Assembly: GCF_016718685.1 (NCBI RefSeq)
Contig: NZ_JADKCX010000053.1
Coordinates: 1 to 50,336 of the forward strand
Length of the DNA: 50,336 bases
DNA from: Haliscomenobacter sp.
Lineage (GTDB): Bacteria; Bacteroidota; Bacteroidia; Chitinophagales; Saprospiraceae
Direction of reading: 5' to 3'
In this document: positions 1 to 9,148 of the stretch, in pieces
How the letters are laid out: each line of letters begins with the position of its first letter
Numbering within the stretch: position 1 is the stretch's first letter
The notes under the pieces: model-generated
The model's database searches: none
What the model was told of the DNA's origin: nothing
Seen by the model: only the letters and a program-made list of their open reading frames with translations
Position numbers and translations under genes: made by a program

Positions 1-374
1 TCGATTACTTTTACTTTTACAAAAAGAAATCACCGAATACAAGGACCCACCTTGGCGAATTTGAAGAACTCACGTTGCTCTTCGTCGCCGTCATGCACGG
101 CAATGCCTACGGCGTATCCGTAATGGAAGAAATTGAACAACAAACCGGGCGTTCGGTCAACATCAGCGCTGTGCACGCCGCTTTGCGGCGTTTGGAAGAA
201 AAAGGTTACGTCCGTTCGGAATGGAGTGAAGCCACCACCCAACGCGGGGGCCGCCGCAAACGCCTTTTCGACATCACCCAAGCCGGGCGTGCAGCCCTAG
301 AGCAATCTCGTGATACCTACCTGAAACTCTGGGGACAAATTCCGGGCTTTGCGCCAAAAACTTCCTTTTCATGA
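1..374 (+). CDS. PadR family transcriptional regulator (5' end outside window)
   Basis: Winged-helix repressor of the PadR family, which usually represses the transporter gene beside it. The frame is open from the first bases of the window, with no ATG or GTG before the conserved core (HLGEFEELTLLFVAV, then NAYGV and a recognition region around SAVHAALRRLEEKGYV, then a wing with RGGRRKRLFDIT), so the start lies just upstream of the window. A TTG at 75 falls inside the conserved helix 1 and is not a credible start. The stop overlaps the ATG of the next gene by four bases (ATGA), so the two are translationally coupled. PadR beside an FtsX permease that carries a prefix domain is a recurrent Bacteroidota pairing. 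The ligand is unknown. Confidence 0.85.
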   Translation, partial: DYFYFYKKKSPNTRTHLGEFEELTLLFVAVMHGNAYGVSVMEEIEQQTGRSVNISAVHAALRRLEEKGYVRSEWSEATTQRGGRRKRLFDITQAGRAALEQSRDTYLKLWGQIPGFAPKTSFS

Positions 375-3013
375 AAGCGCCAGAGCAGGTACCTCCTCGC
401 TGGGCCGACCGCTTTTTGGAATGGTATTGTCGACCCGAATTGCTGGAAGAAATCCAGGGCGATGCCTATGAGCTATTCGACAAACGACTGGCTGCGAAAG
501 GAAAAGGCCAAGCCAGGCGTGCTTTCATTTGGGACGTGCTGCGTTCTTTTCGGCTTTCCACCATCCGTAAAATCACCATTCAATTTTCACCCGACATGTA
601 CAAAAGCAATTTCAAAATCGCCTGGCGCAACCTGGCCAAGCACAAAATGTATTCGAGCATCAAAATTGGCGGCTTTGCCATCGGCATTGCTGCTTGTTTG
701 TTGATCGCCTTGTTCATCCTTGATGAACTCAACTACGATCAGTTCTATCCCAAAACCAATCGCATTTACAGGGTGGTTGGAGAAATGACCGAAGGGGAAT
801 TTCGGGGAAAGAGTTTGTCTTTTCCCGCACCTTTTGCCAAGGCGCTGAAAGACGAATTTCCTGAAATTGAAAAAGCAGGTCGCCTCAACGCTAATGCACT
901 CTTTACTGGAGGGGGGAATTCCATCCGTCGAGTAACGGTCCAAGAAAACTCCTACGAAGAAGGATTTGCTTATGTTGACCAAGAATGGCTGGAATTATTA
1001 CAACTTCCCTGGGAATATGGCGGCCCTAGTAGTGCGCTGGAAGAGCCCAATACCATCGTCATCACCAAACGTAAAGCCGATAAATACTTCCCGAACGAAA
1101 ACCCGATTGGCAAAACCATCATCCTCAACAATGACGAGAAAAAACCGCTCAAAATTGGCGGTGTCATCAGAGACTTCCCCAGTAATTCTCATCTAAATTT
1201 CGACTTTTTGATCACCTTGAAAGGGGTTGAGTTTTTCCCTTACGAGCAGAGTAGCTGGAACAGTAGCAATTACGATACCTATGTTTTATTACGTCCCGAT
1301 GCCAATATTGTCCAATTAGAGCAAAAGATGTGTGAAGTGATTTTTGACAAATACATTGGCGCTAATTTAACAGCAGTAGAATTGGAGCAGGCCAAGCGCT
1401 CTGCTCGACTGATCTTGCAACCTATTTCTGCAATCCATCTACATTCTACTGATATTGAAGGCGAAGAACATGGCGACATCCGTTTTGTATGGCTATTTGG
1501 AGCCATTGCCGGGTTTATTTTGCTGATTGCGGGCATCAACTTCGTGAACCTGTCTACTGCGCGCTCTGCTAATCGCGCCAAGGAGGTAGGTTTGCGCAAA
1601 ACGGTAGGTTCGACCCGTGAGTACTTAATTGGGCAGTTTTTGAGCGAGTCTCTTTTGTTCAGCGCTTTTTCCTTTTTGCTGGGTCTGATTTTAGCCTGGC
1701 TACTCCTCCCTTATTTCAATCAATTGGCAGGCAAAAGTCTACATTTGCCTTGGTTGAGTCCCTGGTTTTTGCCGATTATTTTACTTTCTATTTTCCTGGT
1801 GGGAATTTTGGCAGGCATTTATCCCGCTTTTTACCTTTCTTCTTTTAAACCCATTCAGGTGCTTAAAGGGAAGATTAGTAAGGGTAGCAAAAGCAGCAAT
1901 TTGCAGAGTGCTCTGGTGGTCTTTCAGTTTACCACCTCCATTGTGATGATCATTGGCACGCTGGTGGTTACACGGCAAATGAATTTCATTTTGAACAAAA
2001 AACTGGGTTTTGAAAAAGATCAGGTTGTGATCCTGCAAGGTGCCCAAACGCTAGGAGAAAAAATCACCACTTTGAAAAAGCAGTTGCAAAAACTACCAGA
2101 TGTACAAACAGTAACCGTGAGTGATTATTTGCCCATTCATGGCGCTAAACGCAACGGCAATGAAATGTGGGATCTGGAAAAAGAAAAAGACGGCAATACC
2201 TTCGGCGTTCAGGTTTGGCAAGTTGATGGCGACTATTTAAAAACGATGGGTATGAAATTGACCCAGGGCCGCAATTTTTCGGAGGGCATGCGCACCGATT
2301 CTCAGGCGGTCATCATCAATCAGGCTTTGGCCAAAAAACTGAATGTAGCTGACCCGCTCAGCAGAACCATTACCAACGGCTGGCAGAAACTCAAAGTGAT
2401 TGGGGTTGTGGAAGACTTCCATTTTGAATCCATGCGGGAAAACATTGAACCTTTGTGTATGAAATTGGGCAATAGCCCCAATATGCTGGCAATAAAGATA
2501 AATAGTGAGCAGGTACAAAAGGCGATGCAGGGAATTAACGCCACCTGGAAAGAAATTGCCCCCAGCCAGCCCATTCGTTATACTTTCCTCGACGACAGCT
2601 TTGCGCAAATGTACGATGACGTCAAACGGATCGGGCGCATCTGTAGCACTTTTGCCATACTGGCCATCATTGTGGCTTGTTTGGGTTTGTTTGCACTGTC
2701 TACCTATTTGGCTGAACAGCGTAGTAAGGAAATTGGCATCCGCAAGGTATTGGGGGCGTCGGTAAGCAGCATTTTAGCGATGTTGATTCAAAGTTTCCTC
2801 AAACTGGTGCTCATCGCTTTGGTGATCGCGGCTCCTGTGGCCTGGTACTTGATGCAGGAATGGCTGAAGGATTTTGCCTATCAATACAAAATTCGATGGG
2901 ATGTGTTTGTGCAAGCGGGAGTAGTCGTGGTTTTGATTTCCATTCTGACCATTGGCTTTCAAGCGATGCGCAGCGCCTTGAGTAACCCACTGGATTCGTT
3001 GAAAAGTGAGTAA
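371..3013 (+). CDS. FtsX-like ABC transporter permease with permease-prefix domain
   Basis: Inner-membrane permease of the MacB/FtsX type, 880 residues and uninterrupted. Residues 1-75 form a soluble prefix (WADRFLEWYCRPELLEEIQGD) resembling the permease prefix domain found in PadR-linked permeases. A first membrane segment lies near 95-118, followed by a MacB-like periplasmic domain, three membrane segments (about 372-480), a second periplasmic domain, and a C-terminal triplet of membrane segments (about 755-870). Both FtsX cores carry the RSKEIGIRKVLGAS / RAKEVGLRKTVGST signature after a membrane helix, showing internal duplication. No ATPase is encoded in the window, so it must pair with an unlinked or upstream ATP-binding subunit. 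Likely role is export or mechanotransmission across the envelope; the substrate is unknown. Confidence 0.88.
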   Translation: MKAPEQVPPRWADRFLEWYCRPELLEEIQGDAYELFDKRLAAKGKGQARRAFIWDVLRSFRLSTIRKITIQFSPDMYKSNFKIAWRNLAKHKMYSSIKIGGFAIGIAACLLIALFILDELNYDQFYPKTNRIYRVVGEMTEGEFRGKSLSFPAPFAKALKDEFPEIEKAGRLNANALFTGGGNSIRRVTVQENSYEEGFAYVDQEWLELLQLPWEYGGPSSALEEPNTIVITKRKADKYFPNENPIGKTIILNNDEKKPLKIGGVIRDFPSNSHLNFDFLITLKGVEFFPYEQSSWNSSNYDTYVLLRPDANIVQLEQKMCEVIFDKYIGANLTAVELEQAKRSARLILQPISAIHLHSTDIEGEEHGDIRFVWLFGAIAGFILLIAGINFVNLSTARSANRAKEVGLRKTVGSTREYLIGQFLSESLLFSAFSFLLGLILAWLLLPYFNQLAGKSLHLPWLSPWFLPIILLSIFLVGILAGIYPAFYLSSFKPIQVLKGKISKGSKSSNLQSALVVFQFTTSIVMIIGTLVVTRQMNFILNKKLGFEKDQVVILQGAQTLGEKITTLKKQLQKLPDVQTVTVSDYLPIHGAKRNGNEMWDLEKEKDGNTFGVQVWQVDGDYLKTMGMKLTQGRNFSEGMRTDSQAVIINQALAKKLNVADPLSRTITNGWQKLKVIGVVEDFHFESMRENIEPLCMKLGNSPNMLAIKINSEQVQKAMQGINATWKEIAPSQPIRYTFLDDSFAQMYDDVKRIGRICSTFAILAIIVACLGLFALSTYLAEQRSKEIGIRKVLGASVSSILAMLIQSFLKLVLIALVIAAPVAWYLMQEWLKDFAYQYKIRWDVFVQAGVVVVLISILTIGFQAMRSALSNPLDSLKSE

Positions 3014-3033
3014 AAATAAGCTCACCACCGATT

Positions 3034-3091
3034 CACAAGGATTTGCACAGATTCACTTTTTCTCAAAATAATCTGTGCAAAATCCTCTGTG
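3034..3091. terminator. Inverted repeat between convergent genes
   Basis: Arms at 3034-3053 and 3070-3091 (CACAAGGATTTGCACAGATT against AATCTGTGCAAAATCCTCTGTG) are nearly complementary, with a 16-base loop containing a T run. It sits between the permease and the convergent lipoprotein gene, so a bidirectional terminator is the simplest reading. Confidence 0.55.
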
Positions 3092-3109
3092 CTCAATAAA
3101 CGTCAGCTT

Positions 3110-4045
3110 TTACAAGCGAATCTTCCACGCCAAATCCAAACTGATCACATGCTCATACCGAAAGCCCGGATCTTCGTACAAGCGCCACAAACTGGGTCGG
3201 TATTGGAGCCCCATGTGGAAATTGCGGCCAGTAAAATAATGCCCTGAAAACATCAACCCTGCCGAAACACTTCTTTTTCGCTGCGGAACCTGCGGCGGAT
3301 TGCTATCTGGATCATCAATGTAATAATCCACCCCCCATCGGTTTTCCGCCAGTGAAAGACCGTAGCCCCAATCCAGGCGTTTGATCTGATGATGATTGCT
3401 CAGGTATCCGTAAGCTGAATGCATATAATCTCGCCCCCCTTCAACATAATAAGGTGCGGGTAAGGGAGAGAGAAAATCACTAACTACTCCCAAGCCCAAT
3501 TTCAGGTATTGATCGTTTTGGTGGTAAAAATCTACGCCAAAGGCAAGGCCCAAAAAACCGGTGTTGGATTTGGTGTTTTCTCCAACTGGTTTGAGCAAAA
3601 ATGAATTGATGTAAGGCAGGGAAAGGTGTAAGTTGACCTCACCTTTCTGCGTCTCTGGCAGTTTTTGAAAGGCGATTCCTCCTGGCATGTTGTTACCCAG
3701 ATAAATGCGCCGAGGGTAGGTGTATCGTTTGGGACTACCACGGTCGATGAGCATGCCCAAACCGTAATTGTAGGCAATATTGAGGTAGTAGGCAAAAGAG
3801 CTTCTAGAAGCAATTTGAAAGGTTTGCCGGGAAGTATCCGTAATGATCACCAGTTTCAAGGAGTCTTTGCTTCTGGGAATCAAAAAATTCACTTGATTTG
3901 CCTCCGTATGCAAAGTATCTGAGCGGATGATCACTTTACTGGGCTGTTGCGTAAAAACCGACATGGATTTATACCGAGGGTTCAAAATGCTTGCGCAGGA
4001 TGTGCAGCCTACCGCCAACAGGACGATCATTGTGATACTTCTCAT
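3110..4045 (-). CDS. Putative lipoprotein with beta-rich C-terminal region
   Basis: Unrecognised protein of about 311 residues. I choose the internal ATG at 4045 rather than 4144 because it opens a lipoprotein signal (MRSITMIVLLAVGCTSCASI, Cys at about residue 17); the upstream extension resembles no signal peptide. Residues 20-110 contain a PEGA-like beta-sandwich pattern followed by a stretch with GLGMLIDRGSPKRYTYP, a combination I associate with Bacteroidota lipoproteins of unknown function. The C-terminal half alternates aromatic and small residues (YLKLGLGVV, GYGLSLAENRWG, LDLAWKIRL) like a small outer-membrane barrel. The gene is monocistronic, convergent with the permease and divergent from SusC. 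Function not assignable. Confidence 0.65.
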   Translation of the reverse strand: MRSITMIVLLAVGCTSCASILNPRYKSMSVFTQQPSKVIIRSDTLHTEANQVNFLIPRSKDSLKLVIITDTSRQTFQIASRSSFAYYLNIAYNYGLGMLIDRGSPKRYTYPRRIYLGNNMPGGIAFQKLPETQKGEVNLHLSLPYINSFLLKPVGENTKSNTGFLGLAFGVDFYHQNDQYLKLGLGVVSDFLSPLPAPYYVEGGRDYMHSAYGYLSNHHQIKRLDWGYGLSLAENRWGVDYYIDDPDSNPPQVPQRKRSVSAGLMFSGHYFTGRNFHMGLQYRPSLWRLYEDPGFRYEHVISLDLAWKIRL

Positions 4046-4340
4046 GACTCTTGGTTTCTCGTTCCTTTTATAAGACAGCAAAAAAAGCCAATGCGTTAGT
4101 CCATTAAGGGCAAACATCAAATAAAAATGCATGCTTTTGTACATTTATCTAGCGAAAGCTACTATCTTTATCCCAAGCAGTTTTTTCACATCCTTATGTG
4201 CTGGCAAATAGATAGACAAAGACTCACAGTCTACTGCGCTCAATCCCTTTTTTACCTGCATTCTTAGCCGCAAGGTGAGCGGCCATGCCTGCTCGCCAGC
4301 ACGATTTATACACATGTCTTACACTAAAAACAGAAGTAGT

Positions 4341-7300
4341 ATGCTCAAGTATTACCTCACTAGTGCACCGTTCTTGCTACGCAGGACATTCGGTGCTTTA
4401 CTATTGATTACCGGGTTCCTGGTATCCGCTTCCGCACAACAGCGCATAAGTGGTAAAGTGACTGATGCAGCCGGTGGTGCGCTACCCGGAGCAAGTATTC
4501 TCGTTCAGGGAACCACACGAGGTACCGTAAGTGGGCTAGAAGGGGAATACACCCTGGATGCACCCAATAATGCGGTACTCGAAATTAGCTTTACAGGCTT
4601 CAGCAAACAAGTCATTGTGGTGGGTAATCGCACAGTGATCAATATCGTACTGGAGGAAGATGCTCAACTCTTAAACGAAGTAACGATCACAGCCTTAGGT
4701 ATTGAAGCCAACAAAAAAAACCTGACCTATTCTTCGCAAACTGTGGATGGTGAAGAATTACAAAACACGCAACGCGACAATGCCTTTTTGAGTTTGCAGG
4801 GTAGGGTAGCGGGTTTGAACCTTACTCCGGTATCTGGGGTAGCCGGGGGATCGGTCAACATCAATTTGCGTGGGGTAAACTCCCTGGGAAGCAGCAACCA
4901 GCCCTTGATTGTCATCGATGGTTTGCCTGTCAACAGTGGTACCTTTGACCAGCACAACCTACATTCTGATGCCACCGGGGTCAATGGAGATGTCAACAAC
5001 AACCGGGATGACATTGGTAGCCGTCTGGCGGAATTGAACCCCAATGATATTGAACGAATTTCGATCCTAAAAGGACCGGAAGCCGCCGCCTTGTATGGCA
5101 ATGAAGGAGCCAATGGGGTCATCCTGATCAGTACCCGCAAAGGAAAGGCTGGGGAACTGGAAATTGACCTACAACAACCGTTTTGCCGCATCGGAGCTTT
5201 ATTTATTCCCTGAAATCCAAACCGTGTATGGTCGTGGTCGCAATGGCGGAGTTGAAGTCAATGACCCGGATTTCTTTGGGCCAAAGTACGCCGATGGCAC
5301 CCAATTTTACGACAACGTATCCAATTTTTACCAAAGAGGTAGCAACCAACGCCATGACCTGGCCTTTGAAGGGGGTAGTGAGAAGATGACTTACCGCATG
5401 TCCACTTCGTATCTGGACAGCAAAGGGATCATCCAGACCAACCGCTTTCAACAAGTGAATGCGGCACTGAATACCGATGCACAGGTATTGAAATGGCTCA
5501 AGTTAACCAGCCGTTTCAGTTATGCCCGCAACCGGAATATCCTACCTCCGGGTGGAGCCCAGGGCTACCTAACCGCTTTGATGCGTTTCCCAAGTGATAA
5601 AGATGCCCGCCAGTATGAAAACCCGGATGGTACCCGGATTCTTACTTTGCCAGCAGCTACACCTGGAACAGACAATGACAACCCGTTCTTCAATGTCAAC
5701 AACAGTGCCCGCGAGGAGCAAACCGACCGCACCAACGCCAACATTCATCTAAAAGCAGATCTGACCTCTGGTTGAGCTTGACCGGTCGTTTTGGCGCGGA
5801 TATTTACGCGACCAACGCCAACCGTTTTTTCCATCCTTTTTCCAATATTGGATTTCCTCGTGGTGGATGGCTTGAAAACTATACGGATTTAGGACGTTTG
5901 CTCAACAGCAACTTTTTGCGAATGTGCGGAAGAGTTTTGGCAAGTTGAGTACCAGTATTCAAGTAGGTGGATCGCTGGATGATCGTCGGTACGAAACAAC
6001 CTCCGTTTATGGTGAAAAGTTGTTTTTGCCCGATTTCAACAGCATCAACAACGTCGAGCCCACCACGATGCGCAACAAGACCATCCTGACTCGTCAGCGC
6101 TTGTTGGGAGCATTTGCCCAAGCAAACTTTACGTTTGATGAATGGTTGACCTTGAATGTCACTGCCCGTAATGACTGGTCTTCGACTTTACCAGTTGAAA
6201 ATCGTTCCTATTTTTACCCGTCAGTTGGTTTGAGCTGGAACATCATGGACATGCCCTTCCTCAAGAGCAAGCCCAGCGTGGTGGACTTTTTCAAGCTGCG
6301 GGCAACTTTTGCCGAAGTGGGCAACCCTGCGCCACCTTATAAAATCCGTGCTCGTTTGGTGCCACAAACTTCTACAGGCGGTGGATTCTTATATGATTTC
6401 TTTGGAGACAATCCAATCTTGAAGCCTGAAACGGTACGCAGTTATGAATTCGGTACCGAACTCGGTTTTTTCAAGCGCCGGTTAACCATTGAAGCAAGTT
6501 GGTTCTCCAAAACCTTGATTGACCAAATCATTTTTCAACGTTTGAGCTACGGAACCGGGTTTATTTTTGGTTTGCTGAATGGTGGCGAAATGAATACCAC
6601 GGGTTTTGAAGTTCAATTGGGGCTGGTACCGATCCGAACTAAAAACTTTGAGTGGGAGTTGAACATGAACCTTACTCATTACGACACCAAAGTACTTTAC
6701 CTGCCTGCCGATCAATCGGAATATTACAACTCCGACACTTGGGTTCACAACAACGTACGAGCCAGCGCTTTTGCGCCAGCGGATTTGCTTGCAGCGCGGT
6801 TCAACCAGGCCGCCAACCGTTTTGACCCAACCGTTAATGGTCGTGGTGCAGGATCGGCTACGGCAATTGGTGGGTTTAGCTACTTGCGCAACAGCAAGGG
6901 GCAGGTATTGATCAACCCTACTACGGGTTACCCCATCATGAACTCGAACTTTTTACCAATTGGTGATCGTAACCCTGACTTCACGATGGGTATTGTTAAC
7001 AGTTTTAGCTTTAAGAATTTCAATTTATCATTTCTTCTCGACATCCGCAAAGGCGGTGACATCTACAACGGCAACGAGCACTATCTTGTTCGCAACGGTC
7101 TGAGTGTCAATACGCTTGATCGGGATGTAGCAATCGTTATTCCAGGGGTATTGCGCGATGGTAAGGAAGAAAGTGAAGCGCCAACTGTAAACACCAAAGA
7201 AATCATTCCTTCGGCCAACGAAACCTATTACACGACTGTACTTTCACCAGAAGAGTTTGTCGAAAAAGACATCAACTGGCTGCGTTTGCGCGACGTGACT

Positions 7301-7528
7301 TTGCGGTACAATTTCCCCGCCAAAGTATTGGGAAATCGTCGTGCCATCAAGGAATTGAGCATTTTTGTCAACGGTACTGACTTGTTTTTGATCACCAATT
7401 ACACCGGAGCTGACCCATACATCAGTGTGACCAGTCCGGCAACCGGTGGTGCAGGCGGCTTTGGCTTGGATTTTGGCAAAACATCATTGCCCCGCCAGGT
7501 TTCCGCAGGTGTGACCGTTACATTCTAA
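4341..7528 (+). CDS. SusC/RagA family TonB-dependent outer-membrane receptor (three frameshifts)
   Basis: Outer-membrane TonB-dependent transporter that forms a lidded channel with the SusD-like lipoprotein encoded next. Start chosen at 4341 (MLKYYLTSAP...), which gives a signal peptide ending SASAQ. Domains: CarboxypepD_reg-like N-terminal domain (RISGKVTDAAGGALPGASI to VLEEDAQ), plug (NEVTITALG, LRGVNSLGSSNQPLIVIDG, ILKGPEAAALYGNEGANGVI), then a barrel ending in the aromatic-terminal VSAGVTVTF. The frame breaks near 5165 (extra base or two missing), near 5770 (one base missing; the repaired frame reads LTSWLSLTGRFGADIY) and in a T run at 5913-5917 (repaired NFFANVRKSFGK). Repaired length is about 1,060 residues, normal for SusC. 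All conserved segments survive, so indel errors are more likely than decay. Substrate unknown. Confidence 0.88.
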
Positions 7529-7554
7529 CATTTAACTCAAAATTGAATTCAATT

Positions 7555-9072
7555 ATGAAAAATAAAATCATCGTTGCGTTTATTGGGTTGATGGGTCTAT
7601 TCTTCTTCAATTCGTGTGAGGATTATCTGGACGTCAACTTCGACCCAAGCAACCCGCAATCCGCCGAAGGGTTTGCCATTTTACCTCCTATGCTCGGCCA
7701 AATGGCCCGTGGGGTGTCCTTTGATACCCGTTTTGTAGCTCAATACACCCAAAACTGGGCCCAGGTGGGTACCAATAACGTTTGGGATCAGCATGGATAT
7801 GTGCCCGCTAATGACGGTGGTGGCGAAATGTGGCGCAGCCATTATTGGACGCTTGGCAAAAACGTGGACGTCATCATTGAACAGGCAACAGCCAAAGAAC
7901 AATGGGATTATGTGGGTGTAGCCAAAGCAGTCCGGGCCTGGAGCTGGCAGAACCTTACGGATGAACATGGGGAAGTTATCCTCAAACAAGCCTGGGAACC
8001 CAACCGCTATGTGTTTGATTTTGATAGCCAACAGGACGTGTATGCCGAAGTGGATCGTTTGGCCAACGAGGCTCTGACCGAGCTGAATCGTACCGATGGC
8101 AATAGCAGTGTTGCCAGCCTGGGGCGTGGTGACCTGGTTTACAAAGGAGACCGCAACAAGTGGATCAAATTCACTTATTCGGTTTTGGCGCACAATGCCC
8201 ATCGCTTGACCAACAAATCGAACTATAATCCAGCCAAAGTGATTGAATACTGCGACAAATCATTGGCCAGTAATGATGACAATTTCAATGTACCACACGC
8301 TGGAACCAACTCTTTGGACGGTAACTTCTTCGGCCCTTTGCGTGGAAACCTGAATAATTTCCGCCCTACGGTATTTTTCTTGAACTTTCTGAATGGAACA
8401 GTATTTAATGGCGTAACGGATCCACGTCTACCCTTGATGCTGACCGCATCAGCCGATGGCGTTTTCCGGGGAGTAATCCCGACTAAAGGTGACCCTACCA
8501 CCAGCAATACCGATCCTAAACGAATGCCTTTTTTGTGGGGTGCCAATCCTTCAGCAACGGTATCCACCCTGCCGGGCAAATATTTCTTTACCAACAATGC
8601 TGTCCATCCCTTGGTAACCTATTCTGAAATTCAGTTCATCAAAGCGGAGGCAGCATTTATCAAAGGAGATAAAACACTGGCTTATGATGCCTTCAAAAAA
8701 GGAATCATTGCCCATATGGATTTAGCTAAAGTTGCCGCCGCTGCCCGCGATGCCCACATGGCCAGTGCCGCGGTACCACAAACGGCTGATGCATTGAAAT
8801 TGAGCGACATCATGTTGCAAAAATACATCGCCTGCTGGGTGATAGGTGCGCTGGAAACCTGGGTCGACATGCGTCGCTACAACTACAGCAGTGATGTGTA
8901 TCTCGGCTTCACGGCACCACCTGCGTTGTACATCGACAACGGTGGCAAACTGGCGTATCGATTCCGTCCACGTTTTAACTCGGAGTACGTATGGAACCGG
9001 GAATCATTGAACACCATTGGTGGCAATGACCCGGATTATCATACCAAACCAGTGTGGTTCTCGCAGAAATAA
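7555..9072 (+). CDS. SusD/RagB-like nutrient-binding outer-membrane lipoprotein
   Basis: Surface-exposed substrate-capturing lipoprotein, partner of the SusC protein upstream (26-base gap, same operon). I choose the ATG at 7555 (MKNKIIVAFIGLMGL), giving a signal peptide with lipobox FFNSC; the TTG at 7543 adds nothing. About 505 residues, uninterrupted. The opening EDYLDVNFDPSNPQSA, the LPPMLGQMARG helix and the late motif YSEIQFIKAEAAFIKGD match the SusD-like_2 branch, built of TPR-like helices. No glycoside hydrolase, peptidase, sulfatase or ECF sigma/anti-sigma gene lies beside the pair, so the ligand (glycan, peptide or other) cannot be inferred from context. An inverted repeat follows the stop. 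Confidence 0.9.
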   Translation: MKNKIIVAFIGLMGLFFFNSCEDYLDVNFDPSNPQSAEGFAILPPMLGQMARGVSFDTRFVAQYTQNWAQVGTNNVWDQHGYVPANDGGGEMWRSHYWTLGKNVDVIIEQATAKEQWDYVGVAKAVRAWSWQNLTDEHGEVILKQAWEPNRYVFDFDSQQDVYAEVDRLANEALTELNRTDGNSSVASLGRGDLVYKGDRNKWIKFTYSVLAHNAHRLTNKSNYNPAKVIEYCDKSLASNDDNFNVPHAGTNSLDGNFFGPLRGNLNNFRPTVFFLNFLNGTVFNGVTDPRLPLMLTASADGVFRGVIPTKGDPTTSNTDPKRMPFLWGANPSATVSTLPGKYFFTNNAVHPLVTYSEIQFIKAEAAFIKGDKTLAYDAFKKGIIAHMDLAKVAAAARDAHMASAAVPQTADALKLSDIMLQKYIACWVIGALETWVDMRRYNYSSDVYLGFTAPPALYIDNGGKLAYRFRPRFNSEYVWNRESLNTIGGNDPDYHTKPVWFSQK

Positions 9073-9079
9073 GACTGCT

Positions 9080-9148
9080 GGGTTCGGGAGTTTGAAGTTC
9101 GTAAGGTTCGGGGGTAACCCAATCCTCGAACTTCGAACCTCCGAACCC
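9080..9148. terminator. Inverted repeat between convergent SusD and T9SS protein genes
   Basis: Arms 9080-9101 and 9127-9148 match over 22 positions with three mismatches (GGGTTCGGGAGTTTGAAGTT against its complement), with a 25-base centre. The right arm runs up to the stop codon of the minus-strand gene. Probable bidirectional terminator. Confidence 0.5.

Noticed and set aside
5160..5930. Programmed frameshifting in SusC
   Set aside because: Three shifts of different direction and context, and similar breaks in many other genes, do not fit a programmed site.
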